From contig CM074823.1 in the NCBI GenBank assembly GCA_037447605.1, positions 1,460,468 through 1,494,167 on the forward strand: 33,700 nt of DNA, in the 5' to 3' direction. A program made the position numbers and the translations under genes. A model generated the notes under the pieces. The model made no database searches. It saw only the letters and a program-made list of their open reading frames with translations, and was not told the origin of the DNA. This document shows, in pieces, positions 17,107-27,561 of this stretch (the first letter of the stretch is position 1; each line of letters opens with the position of its first letter). The stretch is from Zygnema circumcarinatum (lineage: Eukaryota; Streptophyta; Zygnematophyceae; Zygnematales; Zygnemataceae).

Positions 17107-20100
17107 CTAGCGCGGGTTGCACATGATGTTGAGCAGAATGTTGCAATGCATCGCCAGAGACTCCCTCCCATAGTGCACGCCGGCGCCGCCCTTGGCCACG
17201 AGGTCCTGGCGGCTCCTCGTGGTTTGGTAGAAGTCCGCCGTCGTGATGCCCCCCGCCTCGCGGAACTTGCGGTAGGCGTAGTCCTGAAAGCGCTCGTGGA
17301 GGCCCTTCACGGTCTCGTACGCCTCGTTCATTACTTTGCCTGCGCGACGGACGGCCCCGCCGCCACGGGCTCAATCCTAAAACCCTAAACCCTAAAACCC
17401 TAAAACCCTAGAAACCCTAGAAGCCCTAAAAACCCGAAAAACCCGAAAAACCCTAAAAATCCTAAAAATCCTAAAATCCCTGAAAACCCTGAAAGCCCTA
17501 AAAACCCTAAAATCCCTCAAAACCCTAAAACCCTAAAACCCCTAAAAACCCTAAAAACCCTAAAAACCAAAATAATTCAAGAAAAGGGAAGATTCAAAGC
17601 AATGTTGAGGTGCAGTACCTGGCCAGATGTAGTGCGCTTTCCACCATATGAGCATCCCTGTCTTGTAGGTCTCCTTCAGCTTCGCAATGAACCTGTCGGT
17701 GTCCTCTTTAAAGTGGTCGAAGTTCATCTCCGCCCGCGGCTGCCCCGCCCACCCGATCACCTCGTGCGCGCCGATGCTCGCGATCAGGAAGTCGGGAGCA
17801 GCCGCGTTGGGCAGTGTCAGGTTGTCCAAAAAGTCATTATTCATATCCGATGAATTCTGCACCCAAAAAAACAGGTCACGTACATCAAATCATCTTCATT
17901 CTACAACTGTTACATCCATCCAATTCTCATTCCATACACGAGATACAAAGCCCACAAACCCTAACAACCCTCACAGTCTGAGTCAAACCCATAGCCTCTA
18001 CACACCATTGCCAACTCATACGACCCCCCCACAACTCAGTGATTCCCAAAGTCCCCCCACAATCAGTGCCAACCAAACCAAACCTTGCTTCTCCACATGC
18101 GGCCGCGAAACAAGTAAGTAATGCGAATGAGCTTGCTCCTCCTCCTCCTGCGAGGGTTCAGGGCCCCCTCGCGGCTAGTGTCCAAGAGAGCCGTACGGTT
18201 TTTGTCGCCCGCCCAGCTGCGCCGCCTAACGCCGGCCATGCCCGCGAGCTGATTGGCCATCAGACGGGAGGTGGAATCGCCGTAGAAGTGGACCCACTTG
18301 CCCTCCAGACACCGGTGGATGTCCTGCGAGGTGTACGGCCTGCGGGAGAGGGGGGGAGGGTGATGGTGTGAGGGAAGGGGGAGAGGAGGGGGAGGGGGAG
18401 GGAGGGAAGGGGGGGAGGGTGATGGTGTGAGGGAAGGGGGAGAGGAGGGGGAGGGGGAGGGAGGGAAGGGGGGGAGGGTGATGGTGTGAGGGAGGGGGGA
18501 GAGGAGGGGGAGGGGGAGGGAGGGAAGGGGGGGAGGGTGATGGTGTGAGGGAGGGGGGGAGAGGAGGGGGAGGGGGAGGAGGGAAGGGGCGGAGGGTGAT
18601 GGTGTGAGGGAGGGGGGGAGAGGAGGGGATGGTGTGAGGGAGGGAAGGGGGGGAGGGTTCTGGTGTGAGGGAGGCGGAGAGAAGAGGGGGAGGGAGGGAA
18701 GGGGGGGAGGGTTCTGGTGTGAGGGAGGCGGAGAGAGGAGGGGGAGGGTTTTGGTGTGAGGGAGGCGGAGAGAGGAGGGGGAGGGTTTTGGTGTGAGGGA
18801 GGCGGAGAGAGGAGGGGGAGGGTTTTGGTGTGAGGGAGGCGGAGAGAGGGGGGGAAGGGTTTTGGTGTGAGGGAGGCGGAGAGAGGAGGGGGAGGGTTTT
18901 GTGTGAGGGAGGCGGAGAGAGGAGGGGGAGGGTTTTGGTGTGAGGGAGGCGGAGAGAGGAGGGGGAGGGTTTTGGTGTGAGGGAGGCGGAGAGAGGAGGG
19001 GGAGGGTTTTGGTGTGAGGGAGGCGGAGAGAGAAGGGGGAGGGTTTTGGTGTGAGGGAGGCGGAGAGAGAAGGGGGAGGGAGTGAAGGGGGGGAGGGGGT
19101 AGGGAAAGTCTGGAAGCGTGAGTGGGGAACAAAGTGACACAGAAGGGAATCGACAGAGAGAGAAAGCACGGGGGAGTGAATCGCGAGGGGGGGAGAAGGA
19201 GAAGGGAGAAGTGGGAAGGGGGAAGCGAGGAGTGGAGAGAGAAGGCAGCGGAGTTGAGGAGTGTACTGGAGCGAGAGGGACATGGGAAGAAGGGGAAAGG
19301 GTGAGGGAGAAAGGTAGTTTGCAGGAAGGGACAGTCAAACGGGGGGAGTAGGATAAGCGGGGGAGCGTGTAGATTGGGACAAGCAGGGGGGGAGGGCGAA
19401 GTGGAGAGGGGAATGATGGAGGCAGAAAGAAATGGACGGGAGGGAAAGAGAACACTGAGCGGGAATGACAGTAAGCGAGAGAGGGGAACATAAAGCGCGA
19501 GAGGGAGAATGGGGAGAAGCAAAAAGGTTAGAAGGGGCGAGAGAGGAAAAGGGAGAAGGAGAAAAAAGAAATAGAGCAAGAGAAGAGAGGGAGAGGGAGC
19601 GCAAGAAGGAGAGGTATCATCGAAAAATTAACTGTATGAGGGAGAGTATATTTAAGAGGGAGGGAAAGTACGAGAGGGCGACGGAGAGGAATTATTTCGA
19701 GCTTGATGGAACAAAGCTAATTAAGGGAGCCAGTCTGAAAGTGAAAGGATGGGTGAGAATAGGCACGGCTGGGAGAGAGAACCAGATTTGAAGGGAGCGA
19801 CAAACGAGAATGAGAGAGAGAAGGAGAGAGAGAGATCGTTCACAGTTGTACTTACTTGTATGTGCAGTCGTCCGCCTCCCATGTGCTATAATCTACCCAT
19901 CTGCCCGGGGAGTCGCCGTCTAAGCAGAGAGGCTTTTCCCATGCACTGTCAGCTCCTCCATCGACCATGCTTCTCCTTGATTGGTCAGAACCAACTGACA
20001 AAATTTGCCGTCTCGTGACGCCTTCCGATGACGCAGATATCGCTTCCTAAATTAGGGCAAAACAAATTTCTTGAAAAGATAAGTGAACCACTGCATGCGC

Positions 20101-20424
20101 CTAAGATCTCTACTGTATAAATGTATAGAATAAGCAGCAAAACCATACAAGCCAAACAGAACCCGAACCAAAATAAACACAAGCGGTCTCGTCTCAAATT
20201 GATTTCAGCTCATTTTTTTCAGAAATGGAATGTACCTCCTGTCGAATATTGAATGCTGAAGCTCCAGACCTTGGATTTTCATTAACGAGAAAGACTGCCA
20301 AACAGAGAAAGAGCACACGGGTCCGGGGACTATCCACGTGGCCCGACCCTACTGGTCGATGGATCACTCGCTTGTTGCTCTGTTGACGACGGCTGAGGAG
20401 GGACCAGCTCATGGAACAGTCCAT
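17107..20424 (-). CDS. Membrane-anchored SGNH / PC-esterase-like protein, 5 exons
   Basis: Exons: 20424-20236, 20046-19856, 18339-18084, 17856-17619 and 17339-17107; all phases agree and give 368 aa ending NIMCNPR-TAG. The ATG at 20424 has a strong context (GCCGCCATGG). Residues 36-47 (VLFLCLAVFLV) form a signal anchor, so a type II Golgi or secretory protein is likely. Then come GRWVDYSTWEADDCTYK (about 111-127), YGDSTSR (146-152, the GDS nucleophile block of SGNH and PC-esterases), IASIGAHEVIGW (about 237-248) and a C-terminal AGVHYG (344-349). This order resembles the PMR5/TBL and CAS1/NXPE families, which O-acetylate polysaccharides. The exact subfamily is uncertain. The Asp expected three residues before the C-terminal His appears as Ala344. 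Confidence 0.78.
17380..17575 (-). repeat. Degenerate telomere-type CCCTAAA repeats in an intron
   Basis: About 190 bp of CCCTAAAA, CCCTAGAA and CCCGAAAA variants (TTTTAGGG on minus) filling most of the last intron (17340-17618) of the SGNH-like gene. Confidence 0.93.
18343..19110. repeat. Two-phase G-rich minisatellite abutting an acceptor
   Basis: First part (18343-18660): about five units near 60 bp, GGGAGGGTGATGGTGTGAGG followed by GGGAGAGG-type sequence. Second part (about 18655-19080): roughly ten units of about 40 bp, AGGGTTTTGGTGTGAGGG followed by AGGCGGAGAGAGGAGGGGG. Both share GGTGTGAGGGAGG, so one probably evolved from the other. On the transcript the array is C/T-rich and ends at CCCGCAG, the exon 3 acceptor of the SGNH-like gene. 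Confidence 0.92.
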
Positions 20425-21680
20425 GGCGGCCTTCTCCCCTCCCTCTACACTCACTCTTTTCCTCCTCTCTCCGCCCTCCCCCTCCCTTCCTCCCTCTTTC
20501 CTCTCACATTAATCCTGAACTCTCGACTCCCTCCCCCTTCCCACTCTACTCTCCTCTCGCCTCTTCGCCCATCTTTCTCCCCCTCTCCCTCCCCCTCTCC
20601 CTCCCACTCACTCTCTCCTCTCCCTCTCCCTCTCCCTCTCCCCTCCTCCCTCTCCCTCTCCCCTCCTCCCTCTCCCTCTCCCTCTCCCTCTCCCTCTCCC
20701 TCTCCCTCTCCCCTCCCTCTCCCTCCCTCTGCCCCCTCGATCTGGCCACGTAAGCGCGCTGGGGCGCTGTACGGCCGGTCCCCGCCTCCCCCGAGCACCG
20801 CCGCGCGGGGGCGGTCGGTCAGCGCCCCCCGCGGCCGCGATCCGCCCCGTGCTCGGCCAATCGCAGCCCGCCACGTTAGCGAGGATGCCACGTGGCGTAT
20901 TTCGCTCGCGTGGCGAGCACGGGCGCGTTTGGACGGACGGGGCGGCGTAAGCAGAAAAAAACCCTAAAATGAGGAAACGAGGGGGAGAAAGGAGCGCATG
21001 GAGCCGCGGATCGACGCATGGACATGGAGATGGGTGGGTCTCTTGAACATGGCATGGCCATGAAATTTAGGGTTTCTGGCCTGCATCCCTCAACACTTTC
21101 GCGTAAAGCAGGACACTTTTGAAACCATTGCTTAATATCGTCGGACATCATGTAACTTCGTAGCAGTGTACCATCCATATGTTGCACAACGCGCATTTGA
21201 ACTTCCACACAAGCAAAAGATGCAGTGGGGATGTGGCATTGATCTCGCGATGGCGATGATGCCATCAAATGTACATGGCCAAAATCAGCATCATGGGAAA
21301 CCACGAAGAACTGGTCGCAACGGCACATGCCATCATATGGCATGTACATGGCATGCACTGGGGTGTGGCATTGATCTCACGATGGCGATGATGCGATCAA
21401 ATGTACATGGTCAAAATCAGAATCATGGGGAACCACGAGGAACTGGTCAAAAAGAAAGCAATGCGCTTCGTCATGTTGTATGCAAACTTTTCTACACCCA
21501 TGAGCAATACTCATCGCTGCACAAAATCGTGCAACTCTGAGCATAACAACTTCCTAGCGCAACAACATGTTTTAAGCATCGCATAACTAGCCGAGATTTT
21601 GATCTTGATTTGTTAAACATAACATTAAGAAAAAAAAATGCTAACTATTAATCAAAGTTTCTATGACCTAGCAAAAAACC
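20425..21680. other. Intergenic region between SGNH-like gene and GT14 gene 1
   Basis: Holds a C/T-rich simple repeat (about 20435-20730; G/A in the sense of the SGNH-like gene), G+C-rich presumed promoter sequence with CCACGTGG at about 20888, and two tandem copies of a dispersed repeat (21222-21450). No further gene seen. Confidence 0.7.
21222..21450. repeat. Dispersed repeat, two tandem copies (132-bp period)
   Basis: Both copies carry GGCATTGATCTC, CGATGGCGATGATG, ATCAAATGTACATGG and CCACGA(A/G)GAACTGGTC. A related copy lies at about 32691-32780. Nature unknown; possibly a fragment of a transposable element. Confidence 0.8.
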
Positions 21681-23063
21681 TCACATCCCCATCCAACTCG
21701 ACAAACTTAACAGTCTTTGCACAGTGCACGGCGCAAACTTTCTCGCGAACAAAAAGCAGACTGCCAACTCGCCATTCCGCACGCAATTCCGTTTCCTCCT
21801 CATCCTCCTGATCAGCCCCCTCGTCACCTGATGCCGAAAAAACCGCCGGGGATGTACTCCTCCCGCGAAGAAAGCATAGGTGAGCCCCCTGTTGTTGTCC
21901 ATCTCCGGCGCCAACATGGCCACCATGGTCGCGAAGTAGTGCTCGTCGGGATAGCACTTGCGCTTGCAAAACTCCCTGAACACATCGTAGTACCGCGTCT
22001 CGTTTACGAGCACACGGGTGAGGTCGCGCGTGAGCTCGAACCACTGCGAGCCCTTCCGCCACTTCTTGATGGGGATGGTCGGGGCCATGCTCATCTTGTA
22101 GCGGCCCCTGCCCACGTCGCCGGGGTCATCGTACACGCCCAGAAAGCTCTCGTTCGTTCCCATTAGGTAGTCGTAGATGAAGGTGAAGTTAAACAGGGGG
22201 ATGCAGGTCTCAGACAAGAGGACAAACCTCGCATTGGAGGGATCAAAAAGGGCGTTTGCTAACAGTCGGCGCTCAGCATCGACCATTGACATTTTCCCCC
22301 ATTGCACGTCCTACAAACCCGGGATGAAAGCACGGGCAGAGATGTCAACTACTCATAGATTTAGGGTTTTGTAGAGTAAGCGAATCCTCCTCCTCAAAAT
22401 GAATTGTAGTTTATGGGTTTTTGAGATTATGGTCGGAGCACTTATATAGTTTTCTCACAATTCCGAATTAGGGTTTAGGTTTCAAGGCTTGACCAACCTT
22501 AAGAGGTAGAGGGAAAGACAATAAAGACAGAAATAAAAACTCACTTTGCTGGGAATCTGCCTCCTCCTGAACGCCGTGGGAGTCGCATTCTCATAATAAA
22601 CATAGCCTGGTTTCGAATGAATGTATAACGAAAATCTATCCTCATTTCCTCTAAAAAATCGCTCCCAAAAATCCGCCAACGGAATTCTCCCCCTCACAAG
22701 GAACATGAAGGCGACCTTTTTGGGCTTCCCCCCTTCAAGTGTCGTCAAAGAGGCCGTCACTTTCGCAGCGCGATCGAGGAGCTCCACGTCATCCATATTG
22801 TGCCACGTGTCACTCCAGGGGTGGTCAGGAATGAAGACGCCAAGGGTGACATTGCGGGGGAGACGGAGGGCGTCGCGGTCGTTCCGTGCAGTGAACAGCA
22901 ACGAAACGGACTTGGGATCCTGCACATGGAGCCCCGTCATGAGGCCCCACACGTAGAACCCCGCGAAGCAGAAGCTGGAGGCCATGAAGGCCAACATTAG
23001 GGTCCGGCGATGGATCACAATGGTGCCTTTCAGCCTCCCGGCCGCGGGGGAGGGTGGGGCCAT
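21681..23063 (-). CDS. GT14-family (DUF266 / core-2/I-branching type) glycosyltransferase, gene 1
   Basis: Type II Golgi glycosyltransferase of the plant DUF266 branch of family GT14; relatives add glucuronic acid or other sugars to arabinogalactan or glycans, but the acceptor cannot be told here. Two exons: 23063-22545 and 22310-21681, phase 0, donor AAA|GTGAGT, acceptor TTTGTAG; 382 aa. Features: signal anchor 21-44; SDTWHNM 84-90; KKVAFMFLVRGRIPLADFWE 115-134; SLYIHSKPGY 145-154; FRRRQIPSK 165-173 at the exon junction; [15 protein letters not shown] 183-197; LLSETCIPLFNF 204-215; [10 protein letters not shown] 257-266; CYPDEHYF 292-299; CFLFARKF 358-365. Length and motif order are typical. 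The ATG at 23063 precedes the anchor, and no upstream in-frame Met is better placed. It is followed head-to-tail by a paralogue. Confidence 0.95.
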
Positions 23064-23079
23064 GGAGGGAGGGGATGTT

Positions 23080-23210
23080 GGTAGAAAGGGAAAGAGATAG
23101 AAGGGGAGGGGGAGGTAGAAGGGGAGAGGGAGAGGGAGAGGGGGGGAGGGAGGGAGAGAGGGAGAGCGGGAGAGGGAGAGCGGGAGAGGGAGAAGGGGAG
23201 GGAGGGCGGG
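23080..23210. repeat. G/A-rich tract in GT14 gene 1 leader
   Basis: GGGAGAGGGAGAG and GGGGAGGGGGAGGTAG low complexity just upstream of the start codon; C/T-rich in the presumed 5' UTR. Confidence 0.85.
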
Positions 23211-23287
23211 AGAACACAGAGCGAGCGAGCACTGGAGAAGCCTGATAGTGGCCAGAGCGGACAGCAAAGTCGTCCGCCGTCCGGCAT

Positions 23288-23346
23288 GTACAGAAGGTAC
23301 AGTACATGTGTACGGAAGGCACAAGGCGGCTCCGTACGATATGTAC
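23288..23346. promoter_or_regulatory. GTAC cluster upstream of GT14 gene 1
   Basis: Six GTAC tetramers in 59 bp (starts 23288, 23297, 23302, 23310, 23334, 23343), 225-283 bp before the start codon. GTAC is the core bound by SBP-domain factors (plant SPL proteins, algal CRR1). Whether these are functional is inference. Confidence 0.4.
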
Positions 23347-23375
23347 GGTGACAGTCTGTCAAAACCTGAAAGGAG

Positions 23376-24421
23376 AATTCTACTGCACCTCCGCGTTTTG
23401 GCTTTCGCACCCCCCTTTTGAAAATTTTGCCTGCCCGTTTTGGTTATCCCCCCTGTTTTGAATATTTCGGGAGGGAATCTTTTTCCCGCCTCTCCCGCCC
23501 GCTCCCCTGTCCTCCCCTCCCCTCCCCTCCCTTCCCCTCCCCTGCCCTGCCCTCCCTTGCCCTCCCCTCCTCTTCTCTCCTCTTCTCGGTTTGCAATGTC
23601 CATCAAAATTTTATCTAAGTCCATTAAGCAACCACAACCGCTGAAGTTGGATCATCGTTATCACGACGAGCAATGACAATCAAGGCATTAACAAGTAGGT
23701 TGTTTGCAAACGATTCTTCAGCAGCGTTGGTCTTTGCATCTCAGGTAGATGAACTTTTGGCTGCCGAACTTTTGCAGTTGCAAAACCCCCAACTGGTTAT
23801 GAAGAAACGAGGTCGACCTACTAGCGCGTGCAATTTGGCAATCAACCGGGACAGGAGCCATTTCGAGTACGCTGAGGGGAACAAATGTTAAAATCGCAAG
23901 CAACCAAGCCACAACTTAAGATCTTGCCTTAAGGGGTCTACAATCCTAACCTGAAAACAAAAAGTAACAGTTGCCCAACATTGGTGACCTTTGCAGCTGC
24001 GTTTAGTGGTGCGTTTTTGCGCTTAAGCTTAGTTTAGTTTAGTTTTTTGCTCCTGGTTTTTTTATTTTGTGCTTAGTTCATTTATGACCAATTTCTTGTG
24101 GTTCCCATGTTGACTTTGTCCATGTCTATTTGATGGCCTCACCATCTTGAGATCAATGCAAATCCCCTTTTCTTTTGTCGCACATTGTTGGAAGTCAGTA
24201 GTGAAAAGGAGAAAACGGGGGGGTGGAATGTTCAAAAAAAGAGGAGGGGAGGGGAGGGGATGGGAGGGGAGGGGAGGACAGGGCAGGGGAGGGGGGGGAG
24301 GGGAGGGGCGGGAAAAAGATTTCCTCCCGAAATATTCAAAACAGGGGGGTTAACCAAAACGGGCAGGCAAAATTTTCAAAAGGGGGGTGCGAAAGCCAAA
24401 ACGCGGGGGTGCAGTTGAATT
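23376..24421. mobile_element. 1.05-kb element with long terminal inverted repeats (possible MULE remnant)
   Basis: Left arm from AATTCTACTGCACC (23376) to about 23585; right arm from about 24230 to GGTGCAGTTGAATT (24421) as its reverse complement. The outer 115 bp or so of the arms differ at only about four positions; the inner arms are C/T-rich and drift. Long TIRs and a short interior with a fragment like the C-terminal tail of MULE transposases suggest a deleted Mutator-like element. No clear 9-bp target duplication was found; AATT occurs at both ends but is palindromic, so it is ambiguous. Confidence 0.75.
23673..23891 (+). pseudogene. Transposase-tail-like fragment
   Basis: Short frame ending ELLQLQNPQLVMKKRGRP, then TSACNLAINRDRSHFEY. 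The pattern 'NP-x-V-x-KGRP ... R-x-S-x-FE' resembles the C-terminal tail of MULE-type transposases and related FAR1-like proteins. No catalytic domain is present between the inverted repeats, so it is a relic or non-autonomous passenger. The assignment rests on a short motif only. Confidence 0.35.
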
Positions 24422-25363
24422 ATCCGTCACTTAAACTGTACGAAGCCGTGCGTGTTCGTACAGTTGTACGACATGACATGTGCCGTGTAGTTGCAGTACG
24501 GGAACTGGATGGACGATCTGAGTGAGAACTGGCGAGATATCGCGATACGATATGCCTCCCACTAACGAGGCCCTCGTCGTGGGGCTCTCGAACCATATCG
24601 CGATTATCGCGAAATGGCGAAAGAATTGGCATTGCCCTCACGCGTGTCCATGCCGTGAAGCGCACAATGGAACAACAACAACAACATGGGGAACCGCGAG
24701 GAGCCGGAACCTGTCCCGACCTTTTGGTTCCGTTCACAGTCTGGGAAGGTGGAGAGCCGATAGAGTGTGGCGTGCATTCGGCGTGACGAGCCGTCTCAAG
24801 GGACAACAGCAAAATTGAGCATGAAATCATGGAATCCCCAAGAACAAGTCTAGCACACCAACCTCCCCTTTTTGATAAAACTACTCCGTTTGACAACAGA
24901 CTTTAGTCACGAATTTTAATCAGCATGCATTTTTGTTTTAGAACATGTACAATGGCAGTCGGATGTTTGAGACACCTTCATCCAACCACAAACAGCCATA
25001 ACTATGCTGCTCTTGTCCAACAAACGTTGCAAACTCTACGCAAAAAAAAAAAACAATGGTGTTACAATGGTTCATGCTTTCATGAATTTTGCCAAGATTG
25101 CACTTCTATCCCAATAGAAAGGGTGCAATCGGATGCATACTTTCCGCCTACTGTAAATCCTACAAATTTGCTGCGTAGTCATAAAACGGTTTTTATAGTA
25201 AACCGTCACGTCATATACAGCCGCAAAATATTGAAGGCTTACTTTATATATGAACTAAAAGACACGTATATTATTTACACCCAAAACGACCGTCCTAATC
25301 CCATCTACAGCTTCTGGGCCTTCGTGCGTCTAAACGGTAATCTGCGTGGCAGGAGCACACTTG
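24422..25363. other. Spacer between transposon-like element and GT14 gene 2 stop
   Basis: Contains four more GTAC tetramers (24438-24499), an (ACA)n run near 24665 followed by a weak match to the dispersed repeat of 21222-21450, and A/T-rich unique sequence that should include the 3' UTR of GT14 gene 2. No gene seen. Confidence 0.65.
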
Positions 25364-27098
25364 TCACGAGCTCATCCAATCAGAGAGATGCAAAAGTTTA
25401 GGAAGGGCATCTGGAGCGAATTTTCTCCCAAACAAAAAGCAAACGCTCAATTGCCCGTTCCATGTGCAGTTGGTTCGCGCCAACGAGGACCGCATTCTGC
25501 GAACCAAAGTTTTCCCGACGTGCTTTGCATGGAACATGACCGGATGCGCCTGGTAGCCTCTCCACTCGACATATGTACACTTCCGACAGGAGTCCAAATG
25601 GGGCCGCAATATATAGAGCAGAGTGGGAATGTAATGCTCGTCGCTGTAACACCTTTGAATGCAAAACTCCTCGAACTTCTTGTAATAGAACGTGTCGCTT
25701 ATAACAAGGACAGCCAACTCTCGGTTCAACTGAAACCACTGGGAGCCTTTCCTCCATTGCTTGATCGTCACTTCCGGCGCAAACGCGCTTCTGTACCGTC
25801 CCCGGCCGACCCATGTCGGGTTGTCGTAGATTTCCGTAAAGGTCTGCTCTGTTCCCATGAAGTAGTTGTAGATGAAGGTGAAGTTGTAGAGGGGAACGCA
25901 GGACTCCGAAAAAAGCATGAAGCGGACGTTCAAGGGGTCCAGCAGAGCGTTTGCCAAAAGCCGTCGTTCGGCATCGACAATCGACATCTTACCCCAAAAC
26001 ACGTTCTGACACCACAAAAAAATACTTCATTTCAATCATTGATATTAATTACTACTACTTGCATGGTATGACCCACTATTTTACTTATCAATTTTCTATA
26101 ACTCCTTATGTGCGTAGAACATCAATAATACTTCAGCCCCTCTAGAACAATGGAGAACGCAGTTACAAACGGAGTTGAATACTAGGGTTTTTAAGGATTT
26201 AAGATTTTCCGAAAGTGACTCTCATTTTGGCTTACGTGAATGCTTGATTTAGATGAAGTTCAAGCACCTCATGTTGAGATAAGCTTCTATTCTTATGATC
26301 CCCATCGTGCGCTCTCCTCCCTCCCTCTCCTTCTCCCGTGTCTCCCGCCCTCACGCTCGTCGTCGGTGTCTCTCTCTCCCTCCCCCTCTCCCTTCCCTAC
26401 CCCTCCCGCCTGCCGTCCACTCTCCTTCACCCATCACCTCCACCACCCCATACCCCACTCCCTCCTTCTTCGCCTCCATTTTCTTCGCTCATTACTCCTC
26501 AGCCTGAACTTCCCCTTTCTCCTTTTCCCTTCTCTCCCTCCCCTCTCCCTCTCCCTCTCCCTCTCTCCTTCCCCCTCTCTCTCACCTTGCTGGGTATTTG
26601 CCTCCTCCTGAACGCCTTCGGCGTAGTCGCCTCATCGTACACATGTCCCGGACTCGAATGCACGTAAATGGAATATTTACTTTCATGTCCCTCCAGAAAT
26701 TTAGCCCAAAAATCCGCCAAGGGTAAATCTCCTCTCACCAGGAATAGCAACGCCAGCTTCCCCTTCCTCCCACTCTCCCGCCCTTCCTCTCCCTCCCGCA
26801 TTCCCTCTCCCTCCCCCCCCCACCCTCCCTCTTCCCTCTCCCTCGTTGAAAAATCTATCGCCGCTCTTAGTAGATCCATGTCCTCCATGTCGTGCCACGT
26901 GTCACTCACAGGGTGCTCTGCCACGTGGACGGGCTGCGGGGCCCCGTAGGCAACTACGGGTCTATGTCGGTTATAGTTCGCCGCGTAGCGGAGGAGGAGG
27001 AGGAAGGGGACGCTGAAGGTGAGAGCTATGGCGGTCAGGAGGGCCCTCCCGACCAATGTCGGCTTGACACGTGGCAGATGCTGGAGGAGCTCCGCCAT
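25364..27098 (-). CDS. GT14-family (DUF266) glycosyltransferase, gene 2
   Basis: Paralogue of the downstream gene at the same intron position. Exons 27098-26586 and 26005-25364, phase 0, donor AAG|GTGAGA, acceptor GTGTCAG; 384 aa. Signal anchor about 17-37 ([20 protein letters not shown]); SDTWHDM 65-71; [19 protein letters not shown] 116-134; [11 protein letters not shown] 142-152; FRRRQIPSK 163-171; [15 protein letters not shown] 181-195; [12 protein letters not shown] 204-215; [10 protein letters not shown] 255-264; CYSDEHYIP 290-298; [10 protein letters not shown] 360-369. Residues 86-113 form a Gly/Glu/Arg insertion encoded by G/A simple repeat, absent from gene 1. The two proteins are clearly homologous but well diverged, so the duplication is not recent. 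Confidence 0.95.
26286..26582. repeat. C/T-rich tract in GT14 gene 2 intron
   Basis: CTCCCTCTCC low complexity that fills the 5' half of the single intron up to its donor; purine-rich in the transcript. Confidence 0.85.
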
Positions 27099-27561
27099 TC
27101 CCGGAGCTAGCGAAAGCGGAGGGGGACGCGGAACCCCCAGTTCCGAGTGCGCCCGGGGGGGGTGGGGGGAGGGGCGAGTCTCATGTCCAGTTAAGTGTTC
27201 ATCATGACTACAAGTGTAATTAAGCGTTAAAACTGTGACTGGAACTTCCGCCCATGGAGAGACACGCTGTTGTCAAAGTCTCGACAATGTCGCCGCGAGA
27301 GACGTGCTCACCGCATGGGGACGATAAATATTTGTACTTTTATGGATTTTGTGGAAGCCGTACTCCAACTGCCGGTCGTGGAAATGTACGGATCCCCTAA
27401 AACGACAAAATGCCAGGCGTCTGTACAAGGCGGCAGTTACCGTAGTGGACGGGCGGGCGGGCGTGGAGGTTCCATGTCGTAAATAGCCGACATCGCAGAA
27501 ATTAACGACAGGCGCACTGGATTGCATGTGAGCCTATCCCGTTTCCCCCCGTCACCCTGAC

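Noticed and set aside
16876-17388. Plus-strand 170-codon frame
   Set aside because: Antisense to the last exon of the SGNH-like gene, whose frame matches neighbouring exons in phase and ends in a conserved block.
18226-19579. Three overlapping Pro/Ser/His frames of more than 400 codons
   Set aside because: Readings of the G-rich minisatellite in intron 2 of the SGNH-like gene. Only 18084-18339 carries the conserved GDS block, with proper splice sites.
23376-24421. piggyBac, Tc1 or Harbinger element
   Set aside because: No TTAA, TA or TWA target duplication and no matching end sequence. The palindromic AATT at both ends is not decisive.
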